Source: an uncultured Collinsella sp. (GTDB taxonomy: Bacteria > Actinomycetota > Coriobacteriia > Coriobacteriales > Coriobacteriaceae). Taken from it: a stretch of DNA of 15,965 nucleotides. The position numbers and the translations under genes are program-made. Of the stretch, positions 7,507 through 14,064 are shown piece after piece. The DNA is taken from the NCBI GenBank assembly GCA_958407995.1, contig CATYJU010000045.1, forward strand, positions 1 through 15,965. Direction: 5' to 3'. Position 1 is the stretch's first letter, and each line of letters starts with the position of its first letter. The notes under the pieces were generated by a model. That model did no database searches. It saw only the letters and a list, made by a program, of their open reading frames with translations, and was not told the DNA's origin.

Positions 7507-7543
7507 ACCTACCAAAAAGGGACAGGTTTATTTTGGCAGGTTT
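7505..7543 (+). terminator. Terminator overlapping the ATPase stop, GGGACAG-loop family copy 1
   Basis: AAACCTACCAAAA (7505-7517) pairs with TTTTGGCAGGTTT (7531-7543), with one A-C mismatch. The loop is AGGGACAGGTTTA. The left arm begins in the TAA stop (7504-7506), and a T-run ends the right arm. It aligns with the three other hairpins of this family. Confidence 0.8.
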
Positions 7544-7559
7544 TATCTGCGCAAACGTC

Positions 7560-7599
7560 AAAACCGCCGCAAAGGGACAGACGCCCTTGCGGCGGTTTT
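7560..7599 (+). terminator. Terminator, GGGACAG-loop family copy 2
   Basis: AAAACCGCCGCAA (7560-7572) pairs perfectly over 13 bp with TTGCGGCGGTTTT (7587-7599). The loop AGGGACAGACGCCC can add three GGG-CCC pairs. It lies in tandem 17 bp after copy 1. Confidence 0.85.
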
Positions 7600-7662
7600 C
7601 GCATATTATGTCGATAATCCAGCGTCAGCAGGAACTACTGGTTAAGGACTAAGGAAACTGCC

Positions 7663-7827
7663 ACGAGAAGCTCTCTTCCCCGTCTCGCCTTGACCGCCGC
7701 ACTCCTTGCCGGCGTGCTCGCCGGCGCCCCAGCTTACGCCACCGCGGCCACCCCATCTCAAGTTATCGGCCCGTCCGATGTGATCGGACGGGCTTCTTGG
7801 TGGGTATCATGGTTGGACGATCATTAG
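7663..7827 (+). pseudogene. Relic of a secreted-protein gene: signal peptide, ACG start
   Basis: A 54-codon frame runs from ACG (7663) to TAG (7825-7827). It encodes a textbook Sec signal peptide: RSSLPR, then LALTAALLAGVLAG, then APAYA with predicted cleavage after residue 26. Next comes TAATPSQVIG, and then the frame runs through a terminator hairpin. AAGGA at 7651-7655 is 7 nt before the ACG, exactly where an ATG would be expected, so the simplest reading is ATG changed to ACG. The mature part is only about 28 residues. I infer a gene that lost its start codon and most of its body. Alternatives are a very small secreted peptide with an ACG start, or leader translation coupled to the channel gene, because the TAG overlaps that gene's AGGAGG. 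Confidence 0.55.
7769..7797 (+). terminator. Terminator-like hairpin before the MscS-type gene
   Basis: GCCCGTCCGAT (7769-7779) pairs perfectly over 11 bp with ATCGGACGGGC (7783-7793) around a GTG loop. TTCTT follows. It probably ended the relic gene and lies about 48 bp before the channel start. Confidence 0.7.
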
Positions 7828-7841
7828 GAGGTTTTCCCTAC

Positions 7842-8609
7842 ATGGAATTGTTTGAGCCGATTCTTCATTTCTTTGAGCAACGGTGGGTCCACAACATCAT
7901 CTGGGCCGTCATCTTGGCGATAGGCACCGCCGTCGCCGCCAAAGTCGTATCCAAGACCCTGAACCATCTGCTTAACCGAGACGATAACCCGCTTCCGGCA
8001 TCGAGTATCTTCATCAACATCGCGCGCGCCGTCATCTGGATGATTGGCGGCAGCTTTATCCTCGACAACTGCTTTGGCATTAACGCAAACGCGCTCGTCG
8101 CCGCTCTTGGCGTCGGCGGCATCGCCATCTCGCTCGGCTTTCAGGACACGCTGTCAAACCTTATCGGCGGCATGCAGGTGACGTTTATGGGCATCATCAA
8201 ACCCGGCGACAATATCGAGGTCGGCGGCGTATCCGGCGTGGTCCAAGACATCACTTGGCGCCATACAACGATTGAGGATGCCTGTGGACAGACCATCATC
8301 GTCCCCAACTCCAACATTTCCAAGAACACACTCGTGCATTTGATGCCCTTTGGGCGCGTGGCCGTGCCCGTTGCGGTCAAGGACACGTCCAAGTGGGCTT
8401 CACTGGACGCGCTGGCAGATGAGCTCACCGACGCCACCAAGGCCGCCGTGCTTCCCATCTCGGGCTTTGACAAGGAGCCCTACGTGCTCTTTAGCGAAAT
8501 CGGCGACTTTGGCATCAAGGGAAAGATCATCTTTATCGTCAGCGACGACAGCACTACTTTCACGGCAGCCGACGCCTGCATCCGCGCCATCGCCCCTATC
8601 ATCGCCTAA
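7842..8609 (+). CDS. MscS-family mechanosensitive ion channel
   Basis: A 255-residue small-conductance mechanosensitive channel homologue, which opens under membrane tension to release solutes during hypo-osmotic shock. Helices lie at about 18-38 and 57-78. The pore-lining TM3 is at about 83-115, rich in Ala and Gly (ALVAALGVGGIAISLGFQD). The beta domain follows with IKPGDNIEVGGVSGVVQDI (119-137) and the conserved IIVPNSNI (152-159). The alpha/beta C-terminal domain is present but ends without an extension, so this is a minimal channel. AGGAGG at 7826-7831 is 10 nt before the ATG. In-frame upstream starts at 7797 and 7809 lack a site. The gene ends inside the terminator at 8608-8646 and appears to be a single-gene unit. 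Confidence 0.9.
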   Translation: MELFEPILHFFEQRWVHNIIWAVILAIGTAVAAKVVSKTLNHLLNRDDNPLPASSIFINIARAVIWMIGGSFILDNCFGINANALVAALGVGGIAISLGFQDTLSNLIGGMQVTFMGIIKPGDNIEVGGVSGVVQDITWRHTTIEDACGQTIIVPNSNISKNTLVHLMPFGRVAVPVAVKDTSKWASLDALADELTDATKAAVLPISGFDKEPYVLFSEIGDFGIKGKIIFIVSDDSTTFTAADACIRAIAPIIA

Positions 8610-8647
8610 ACCACCGCAAAGGGGACAGGCATCTTTGTAGTGGTTTT
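8608..8647 (+). terminator. Terminator overlapping the channel stop, GGGACAG-loop family copy 3
   Basis: The left arm (8608-8621, AAACCAC to CAAAG) pairs with the right arm (8633-8646, CTTTG to GTGGTTT). There is one mismatch and one G-U pair, and the loop is GGGACAGGCAT. The arm starts in the TAA at 8607-8609 and a short T-run ends it. Confidence 0.8.
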
Positions 8648-8672
8648 CATTCGTGGTACCATGGTTTATATC

Positions 8673-8686
8673 GTTGTTTAAACGAC
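8673..8686. promoter_or_regulatory. Palindrome ahead of the ParB-like/BMP operon
   Basis: GTTGTTTAAACGAC is palindromic apart from one base pair and has the perfect core GTTTAAAC. It lies 16 bp before the start codon and directly after a possible -10 (TATATC, 8667-8672; a TTCATT at 8646-8651 is 15 bp upstream). It is a candidate operator; the regulator is unknown. Confidence 0.35.
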
Positions 8687-8702
8687 TAAGGGAGTAGACA
8701 CC

Positions 8703-10619
8703 ATGGAAGAGGCCTATCGTCAAGCACGCAAGCGCGGCGAGCAAGGACGTCGACGCGCCATTAGCCAAAGCGAGCATCCATACCTTACGGACCTCGATAG
8801 CTTGGTTGCTCAGCTCCCCTTAGGTCAGCGAGAGAATGTCGGCCTGCGGGATATTCCGCTCGAAATGGTCGTCGGCACGGTCACCAAGGGCCGTCAGTCC
8901 GCCTTTTCGTGTAACTTTATGCCCCTGCTTCCGTTTAGCACCGAGTTCGCCCGCAAGTGGTCCAACCTCTACGACATCCAGGTGACCGAGGGCTATCGCG
9001 ACCCCGTCATCGTCACCGAGTTCATGCATCGGTTCTATGTCCAAGAAGGCAACAAACGCGTCAGTGTCCTCAAATTCCTAGACGCCCCGACGGTTTCGGC
9101 CAAGGTCACCCGTCTCTACCCCGGCACATGGGATTCCGTCGAAAGCCGCCTGTACGGCGAGTTCTGCGCGTTTTGGCGCGTCTGCCCCCTATACGAGATC
9201 GAGTTCTCGCGTGAGGGAAGCTACGAAACGCTCGCGAAGATGCTCGGTCAGAACCTTATCGAAAAATGGCCGCAGAAAAAGGTCGACTACCTGCGCCACA
9301 CTTTCCTGCTCTTTAAGCGTGCCTACCTTCGCGCAGGCGGCGATCACCTGGACATTACGCCCGCCGACGCCATGCTCGTCTACCTCAATGTGTACAACCA
9401 GGACCGCCTGCTGGATACGCCAACGGATATCGTCGTAAACCGCCTGTGCAAGATCTGGCGCGAGCTGGTCATTGCCGGCAAAAATGACGAGGACAAGGTC
9501 GATCTTGTCGAAGCACCGAGCGTCGACGAGGAGGAGACGCCCGCCAAGTCCACCTCTGGCGTGCTCAACTTCTTTATGGGCAAGACCGTCTACTCGACGG
9601 CCAACCCCCTGCGCATCGCCTTTATCCATGAGTTCCCCTGTGCGACGTCGAGCTGGGACAGCCTGCACGACCAAGGGCGTCAGTATCTCGATGAGCACTT
9701 TGGCGGTATCGTGCGCACCGAGGCGTTCGAGGACTGTCACGATCCGGATGTGTTCTACGCCGCCGTGGAAACGGCTGTCAAACATGGAGCAAACGTCATC
9801 TTCTCGACCTCGCACCGCCTGATGGAATACACGCTCAGGGCTGCCGTTGAGTATCCCCGGGTTCGGTTCCTCAACTGCTCTATCGGCCTTCCCCATCAAA
9901 GCGTCCGTTCGTACTTTGGCAAGATGTACGAGGCCAAGTTTCTGCTGGGCGCCCTTGCGGCCAGCATGGCGGACAACCACCGCATCGGTTACCACGCGTC
10001 GGTCTTCGCCTCGGGCGCACTCAGCGAGATCAACGCCTTTGCGATTGGCGCCTCGCTGCTCGACCCGCGCGCGCAGGTCATCCTCACCTGGGGCGATGTT
10101 CCCGCCGGTGGTCTTGCCGAAGCCATGTGCCGCGAAGGCGTAAGCGTCATGACCGGCGCTGACATGTCAAAGTCGCTCGAAGACCCAACGGCCTACGGGC
10201 TTCACCGCTTGGTCGACGGCAAAGTCACCGGCATCGCCATGCCCGTATGGAACTGGGGCCGTTACTACGAGCTCATCGTTCGCAGCCTTCTTCACGGCAC
10301 GTGGGACGAGACCAGCGACGACAACCAAGTGCGCGCTGTCAACTACTGGTATGGCATGAGCTCCGGCGTTATCGACATCCGTTACGCTCCGGGCCTACCC
10401 TACCAAACGCGCAAACTCGTGCAGTTGCTCCGCAACGGCATTGTTGTGGGATCCATCAACCCCTTTGGCGGCGAGCTCCACAGCCAGAACGGCGTGGTAC
10501 AGATCGAAGGCTTCCCTCCGCTGCCGAGCACGCAGATTGTCGAGATGAATTGGCTGGCGGACAACGTGGTAGGCACCATTCCGCAGCTCGACGATGAGCC
10601 GAAAGTCCCTGCCCTATGA
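8703..10619 (+). CDS. ParB-like domain fused to a BMP/PnrA-like binding domain, cytoplasmic
   Basis: A 638-residue protein without a signal peptide or membrane segment. Residues about 50-136 resemble the ParB/Srx fold (DPVIVTEFMHRFYVQEGNKR, then VSVLKFLDAPTVSAKV), where EGNKR sits at the position of the ParB nucleotide-binding GHRR-type motif. A helical middle follows (about 170-260) and then an acidic linker (DEEETPAKS). Residues about 303-615 look like a Bmp/PnrA-type solute-binding domain (LRIAFIHEF, DQGRQYLDEHFG, SYFGKMYEAKFLLGALAA). Such domains normally bind nucleosides outside the cell; this one must act inside. I infer a soluble ligand sensor or nucleotide-dependent switch; no catalytic role is shown. 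GGGAG at 8690-8694 supports the ATG. It overlaps the next gene by ATGA, so the two products probably work together. Confidence 0.75.
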   Translation: MEEAYRQARKRGEQGRRRAISQSEHPYLTDLDSLVAQLPLGQRENVGLRDIPLEMVVGTVTKGRQSAFSCNFMPLLPFSTEFARKWSNLYDIQVTEGYRDPVIVTEFMHRFYVQEGNKRVSVLKFLDAPTVSAKVTRLYPGTWDSVESRLYGEFCAFWRVCPLYEIEFSREGSYETLAKMLGQNLIEKWPQKKVDYLRHTFLLFKRAYLRAGGDHLDITPADAMLVYLNVYNQDRLLDTPTDIVVNRLCKIWRELVIAGKNDEDKVDLVEAPSVDEEETPAKSTSGVLNFFMGKTVYSTANPLRIAFIHEFPCATSSWDSLHDQGRQYLDEHFGGIVRTEAFEDCHDPDVFYAAVETAVKHGANVIFSTSHRLMEYTLRAAVEYPRVRFLNCSIGLPHQSVRSYFGKMYEAKFLLGALAASMADNHRIGYHASVFASGALSEINAFAIGASLLDPRAQVILTWGDVPAGGLAEAMCREGVSVMTGADMSKSLEDPTAYGLHRLVDGKVTGIAMPVWNWGRYYELIVRSLLHGTWDETSDDNQVRAVNYWYGMSSGVIDIRYAPGLPYQTRKLVQLLRNGIVVGSINPFGGELHSQNGVVQIEGFPPLPSTQIVEMNWLADNVVGTIPQLDDEPKVPAL

Positions 10620-11326
10620 AAATCCTTGCCATAGCCGATACCGAAGAACGATGCCTTTGGGAGTGCTTTCGCAAGGAACGCTTTGAGGGAGTCGACCTGA
10701 TTTTGTCCGCCGGCGATCTGGACCCGGACTATCTTGAGTTTTTGGTTACGGTCATCAACAAACCGCTCATCTACGTGCGCGGCAATCACGATGACCGCTA
10801 CGCACGTCATGCACCGGGTGGATGTATCTGCGTAGAGGACAGCGTGTACACGTACCGAGGGATTCGCATTGCGGGCCTTGGCGGGTCCATGCGTTATCGC
10901 GACGGCGCCAACATGTACACCGAACGCGAGATGTCCAAGCGCATGCGTAAGCTGTCGCGTAAGGTTAGGATGGTCGGCGGGTGCGACATTCTGCTTACCC
11001 ATGCACCCGCCGCCGGTATGGGTGATCTGGACGATCTGCCGCATCGAGGATTCGAGTGTTTTAACACAGCACTCGAATCCTGGAATCCCGACTACATGGT
11101 GCACGGGCATGTGCACCAAAGCTACGGTTGCGATTTTCAGCGCGAGCGTCAGCATGTGTGTGGAACGACGATCATCAACGCCTGCGGCTATACGCAGTTT
11201 GAGCTCGACCAGACGCACTACCCCATCCGCGGCTGGCAAGCAGCTTGGCTCAACTCACAAACCATGCGCCGCGAGCTCAAACGCCACGAAGCCATCGAGT
11301 CTTCAACAGCCAGAACACCCTGGTAA
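10616..11326 (+). CDS. Metallophosphoesterase with altered first motif
   Basis: A 236-residue calcineurin-like phosphoesterase. The family uses two metal ions to cleave phosphoester bonds. Visible motifs are GDLD (Gly33-Asp34), GNHD (56-59) with Asn57 and His58, THAP (His129) and GHVH (164-167). Motif I, normally DxH, reads ADTEE here: Asp8 is kept, but the histidine is replaced by Glu10. Metal binding at site one may therefore differ, or activity may be changed. The ATG overlaps the upstream stop by 4 nt, a mark of tight translational coupling to the ParB-like/BMP protein, so its substrate may be linked to that protein's ligand. The C-terminus ends about 25 residues after the core and is Arg-rich. 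The substrate is unknown. Confidence 0.85.
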   Translation: MKILAIADTEERCLWECFRKERFEGVDLILSAGDLDPDYLEFLVTVINKPLIYVRGNHDDRYARHAPGGCICVEDSVYTYRGIRIAGLGGSMRYRDGANMYTEREMSKRMRKLSRKVRMVGGCDILLTHAPAAGMGDLDDLPHRGFECFNTALESWNPDYMVHGHVHQSYGCDFQRERQHVCGTTIINACGYTQFELDQTHYPIRGWQAAWLNSQTMRRELKRHEAIESSTARTPW

Positions 11327-11363
11327 CCACCATAAAGGGGACACTGTCCCCTTTATGGTGGTT
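11325..11363 (+). terminator. Terminator overlapping the phosphoesterase stop, GGGACAG-loop family copy 4
   Basis: AACCACCATAAAGGGGACA (11325-11343) pairs perfectly with TGTCCCCTTTATGGTGGTT (11345-11363). This is a near-continuous 39-nt palindrome starting in the TAA at 11324-11326 and ending in TTTT. Confidence 0.9.
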
Positions 11364-11376
11364 TTGACGCGATAGC

Positions 11377-11415
11377 AAGAAACCCGGTCCTGCACAAGGC
11401 AGAACCGGGTTTCTT
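11377..11415. terminator. Bidirectional terminator between convergent units, ends rplA
   Basis: AAGAAACCCGGT (11377-11388) pairs perfectly with ACCGGGTTTCTT (11404-11415), with an added inner CTGC/GCAG stem. It has U-rich ends on both strands. It closes the minus-strand ribosomal operon and backs up the plus-strand terminator next to it. Confidence 0.88.
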
Positions 11416-11451
11416 TAGCAATGCTTGCTGTACTCAGGCAGTAACTAGCAG

Positions 11452-12159
11452 TTACTCAGCCAGGAAGTCACGCTGGACAGCGGGATCGACCTTGACGCCA
11501 GGGCCCATGGTGGAAGACACGGAGATGGACTTGACGTACTTGCCCTTAGCAGAAGAGGGCTTGACGCGCAGAATCTCGGTGTACAGGGCAGCGTAGTTCT
11601 CGACGAGCTGCTGCTCAGAGAAGGACTTCTTGCCCAGGGGCACGTGGCAGATGCCGTAGCGGTCGGCGCGGTACTCAACGCGGCCAGCCTTGAGCTCGGA
11701 GACCATCTTGGCGACGTCCATGGTCACGGTGCCGAGCTTGGGGTTCGGCATGAGGCCACGGGGACCAAGGATCTTACCGATGCGGCCAACCTTGGCCATC
11801 ATGTTCGGCGTAGCGATAGCGGCGTCGAAGTTGATCTCGCCCTTCTGAATCTGGGCGACGAGCTCGTCGGAACCGATGATGTCGGCGCCGGCAGCCTCAG
11901 CCTCACGGGCCTTCTCGCCCTCGGCGAAGACGGCAACACGAACGGTCTTGCCGGTGCCGTGGGGCAGGGAGATGGAACCACGGATGTTCTGGTCAGCCTT
12001 ACGAGTATCGATGCCCAGACGGAAGTGAGCCTCGACGGTCTCGTCGAACTTTGCAGTGTCGAGCTCCTTGATGAGCTTGGCAGCCTGAAGGGGGGTGTAG
12101 AGCGTGGCGCGGTCGATCTTCTCGGCAGCGGCGTTATAGCTCTTACCATGCTTAGCCAT
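11452..12159 (-). CDS. rplA: 50S ribosomal protein L1
   Basis: L1, 235 residues, the usual length. It binds 23S rRNA at the mobile L1 stalk near the E site and in many bacteria also represses its own mRNA. The hallmark VGRIGKILGPRGLMPNPKLG is complete, and the N-terminal GKSYNAAAEKID and C-terminal SSTMGPGVKVDP match the family. The start at 12157-12159 is chosen because AGGAGG is 8 nt upstream; an ATG two codons earlier is only 2 nt from the site. It is the last gene of the rpmG-secE-nusG-rplK-rplA operon and is followed by a bidirectional terminator. rplJ and rplL, often next in this cluster, are absent. Confidence 0.97.
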   Translation of the reverse strand: MAKHGKSYNAAAEKIDRATLYTPLQAAKLIKELDTAKFDETVEAHFRLGIDTRKADQNIRGSISLPHGTGKTVRVAVFAEGEKAREAEAAGADIIGSDELVAQIQKGEINFDAAIATPNMMAKVGRIGKILGPRGLMPNPKLGTVTMDVAKMVSELKAGRVEYRADRYGICHVPLGKKSFSEQQLVENYAALYTEILRVKPSSAKGKYVKSISVSSTMGPGVKVDPAVQRDFLAE

Positions 12160-12183
12160 GTGCATTACCTCCTGTGGTTAAAC

Positions 12184-12276
12184 GGGCGTGAGCCCTCCCA
12201 CATCGTATCGTGTGCCCTATTGCACACATTTAACGGGCGCCCCGGTCGGAGCACCCGCCGTTACCATAAGAAATCG
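12184..12276 (-). promoter_or_regulatory. rplK-rplA spacer with three small hairpins
   Basis: Read on the minus strand, this 117-nt spacer holds three hairpins. The first is an imperfect AACG/GGGTGC versus GCGCCC/CGTT stem. The second is GTGTGC/GCACAC (12222-12227 with 12210-12215). The third is GGGC-TCAC-GCCC (12192-12195 with 12184-12187), about 10 nt before the L1 Shine-Dalgarno. None has a clear U-tract. They could include an L1-binding regulatory site, which is inference only. Confidence 0.3.
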
Positions 12277-12705
12277 CTACTCAGCGATGGTGACGCCCAT
12301 GGAACGGGCGGTACCGGCGATGATCTTCTTGGCGGCGTCAATGTCGTTGGCATTGAGGTCCGGCATCTTGATCTCGGCGATCTTGGTGAGCTGCTCCTGG
12401 GAGAGCTGACCAACCTTGTCAGCCTGGGGCTTAGCGGAACCAGACTTGAGGTTCAGCTCCTTCTTGATAAGGTGAGCCGCCGGCGGGGTCTTGGTGATGA
12501 AGGAGAAGGACTTGTCCTCGTAGACAGAGATCTCAACGGGGATGATGTCACCCTTCTTGTCCTGCGTCTCGGCGTTAAAGGCCTGGCAGAACTGCATGAT
12601 GTTCACGCCAGCAGCGCCCAGGGCGGGGCCGACGGGAGGAGCGGGGTTTGCTGCACCAGCAGGAATCTGGAGCTTAATGACGTTGGCAACCTTCTTCTCA
12701 GCCAT
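12277..12705 (-). CDS. rplK: 50S ribosomal protein L11
   Basis: L11, 142 residues, full length. It binds the GTPase-associated region of 23S rRNA, supports EF-G and release-factor function and is the target region of thiostrepton. The N-terminal proline-rich helix PAPPVGPALG (21-30) is intact, followed by GVNIMQFCQAFN. The rRNA-binding C-terminal domain ends AAKKIIAGTARSMGV. The start at 12703-12705 has AAGGA 6 nt upstream; an ATG two codons earlier directly abuts the site. It lies 120 bp after nusG and 117 bp before rplA. Confidence 0.97.
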   Translation of the reverse strand: MAEKKVANVIKLQIPAGAANPAPPVGPALGAAGVNIMQFCQAFNAETQDKKGDIIPVEISVYEDKSFSFITKTPPAAHLIKKELNLKSGSAKPQADKVGQLSQEQLTKIAEIKMPDLNANDIDAAKKIIAGTARSMGVTIAE

Positions 12706-12825
12706 GGTCATTCCTTTCGAATCACGAGTGTGAAGTACTTGCTATATCGTAAGCACGCACGTGTTAGAAGCACTCCTGAGATGAGCAGTCACAGAAGAAG
12801 CACGCTCGCGCGAACGGACGAAAAC

Positions 12826-13362
12826 TTAAGCGATGACAGCGACCTGGTTAAAGTCGAGCTCGACCGGCGTCTCGCGGCCAAAGATCATCAGCGTGACCTT
12901 GAGCTTGCCAGCCTCGGTGTTAACCTCGGAGACCTTGCCATCAAAGTCGGTAAGCGGGCCATCGGTGACGCGGACGGACGTACCGACCTCAATATCAACC
13001 GAGGTGCGCTTGGGCGAATCGCCCTTACCGGGACGACGAGTCATCTTGTTGTACTCGTCGCGGGAAAGCGGAGCGGGCTTGCCGTTGCCGCCTAGGAAAC
13101 CGGTGACGCCAGGCGTGTTACGAACACACGTCCAAGCATCGTCATCCATCTCCATGCGGACCAGGACATAACCCGGGAAGATCTTGGAATCCTTGGTCTC
13201 ACGCTTGCCACCCTCTTTAATCTCGGTGACGCGCTCCATAGGAATCTCGATATCAAAGATACGGTCCTGCATGCCCATAGTCTCGATGCGATGCTCGAGA
13301 TCGGACTTAACGCGGTTCTCGTATCCAGAGTAAGTGTGAACGACGTACCAACGCTTAGACAT
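12826..13362 (-). CDS. nusG: Transcription termination/antitermination factor NusG
   Basis: NusG, 178 residues. It binds the RNA polymerase clamp, modulates pausing and Rho termination and links transcription to the ribosome. The NGN domain starts RWYVVHTYSGYE and contains IFPGYVLVRM (61-70) and NTPGVTGFLG (82-91). The KOW domain is at about 125-178 (VRVTDGPLTDFDGKVSEVN). There is no large insertion between NGN and KOW of the kind seen in some actinobacteria. It starts 3 nt after the secE stop and GAGGGG lies within the secE tail, so the two are translationally linked. Confidence 0.97.
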   Translation of the reverse strand: MSKRWYVVHTYSGYENRVKSDLEHRIETMGMQDRIFDIEIPMERVTEIKEGGKRETKDSKIFPGYVLVRMEMDDDAWTCVRNTPGVTGFLGGNGKPAPLSRDEYNKMTRRPGKGDSPKRTSVDIEVGTSVRVTDGPLTDFDGKVSEVNTEAGKLKVTLMIFGRETPVELDFNQVAVIA

Positions 13363-13365
13363 GGT

Positions 13366-13704
13366 TTAGCCCCTCAATCCAGAGAACAGAGCAAGAGCCT
13401 CGCCAAAGCCAGCATCGAGCAGAGCGATGACGACGCCGACGACGATCAGAGAAGCGCAAACAACAACCGAGTAGTTCACGAGCTCCTTCTTATCGGGCCA
13501 CGTGACACGCTTCATCTCGGACTTGACCGAAGCGAAATACTTCTTGGTGCGGGCGAAGAAACCAGGCTTCTCGTTCTTCTTGGACTTCGCAGCCTTCTCG
13601 TTCTTCTTGGCAACGGCCTTCTTGGCCTCAACCTTGGAGTTGGCGGCAGCTTTGTTGGCAGGTGCCGGCTGCTGAGCCTTCTTCTTGTTCTTCTTGTTGG
13701 CCAT
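13366..13704 (-). CDS. secE: Preprotein translocase subunit SecE
   Basis: SecE, 112 residues, the small essential clamp subunit of the SecYEG channel. The first 47 residues form a Lys/Ala-rich cytoplasmic extension (MANKKNKKKAQQPAPANKAA onward). The conserved amphipathic segment FFARTKKYFASVKSEMKRVT (49-68) follows, then WPDKKELVNY and one membrane helix (about 77-99). This is the single-helix form common outside enterobacteria. GGAGGT is 7 nt before the ATG. It is followed directly by nusG, the classic secE-nusG pair. Confidence 0.95.
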   Translation of the reverse strand: MANKKNKKKAQQPAPANKAAANSKVEAKKAVAKKNEKAAKSKKNEKPGFFARTKKYFASVKSEMKRVTWPDKKELVNYSVVVCASLIVVGVVIALLDAGFGEALALFSGLRG

Positions 13705-13742
13705 TTGGGTTACCTCCGCGCAATGCGCTTATACATGAGTAA

Positions 13743-13770
13743 ACCGTAAGCCCCCAAGTGGGAGCTTACG
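13743..13770 (-). other. Hairpin between tRNA-Trp and secE
   Basis: CCGTAAGC (13743-13750) pairs with GCTTACGG (13763-13770), and a CCC/GGG inner stem closes an AAGT loop. Only TTT follows on the minus strand, so it may partly terminate, or mark the processing boundary between the tRNA and the secE mRNA. Confidence 0.5.
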
Positions 13771-13779
13771 GAATAATGA

Positions 13780-13855
13780 CTGGCACGCCAGGAAGGACTC
13801 GAACCCTCAACACTCGGTTTTGGAGACCGATGCTCTACCAATTGAACTACTGGCG
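13780..13855 (-). tRNA. tRNA-Trp (CCA anticodon)
   Basis: The full cloverleaf reads on the minus strand. The acceptor ACGCCAG/CTGGCGT is closed, the anticodon stem TCGGT/ACCGA encloses CTCCAAA with anticodon CCA, and the T-loop is TTCGAGT. The discriminator is G. The 3' CCA is encoded (13780-13782). It lies between rpmG and secE and must be cut out of that transcript. Confidence 0.96.
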
Positions 13856-13869
13856 TATGTGACTAGAGA

Positions 13870-14019
13870 CTAGCGAGTCTCTTTGTGCAGCGTGTGGTGA
13901 CGGCACCAGGGGCAATACTTCTTGATCTCCATACGATCAGGCATGGTCGACTTGTTCTTGGTGGTCGTATAGTTGCGGCGCTTGCACTCAGTGCACGCAA
14001 GAGTAACTAGAGTACGCAT
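13870..14019 (-). CDS. rpmG: 50S ribosomal protein L33 (zinc-ribbon form)
   Basis: A 49-residue L33. It starts MRTLVTLACTECKRRNY and ends KKYCPWCRHHTLHKETR. Two CxxC pairs (Cys9/Cys12 and Cys36/Cys39) mark the zinc-binding type. Bacteria that carry this form may hold a cysteine-free paralogue elsewhere for zinc shortage. AAAGG lies 10 nt before the ATG. It is the first gene of the operon leading through tRNA-Trp to secE and nusG, the usual place for this paralogue in Gram-positive genomes. Confidence 0.95.
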   Translation of the reverse strand: MRTLVTLACTECKRRNYTTTKNKSTMPDRMEIKKYCPWCRHHTLHKETR

Positions 14020-14064
14020 GTATCCTGAACCTTTCATTTCCGCCCCGTACGGGCACGAGTTGTT

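Noticed and set aside
7690..7827. TTG at 7690 as the start of the signal-peptide frame
   Set aside because: No Shine-Dalgarno precedes it and it would remove the basic n-region of the signal peptide.
11644..13095. A 483-codon plus-strand open frame over rplA, rplK and nusG
   Set aside because: It is antisense to three certain genes, crosses their spacers, has a low-complexity Leu/Gly/Asp/Val-rich translation and lacks a fitting ribosome-binding site. It reflects the mirror of GC-rich codons.
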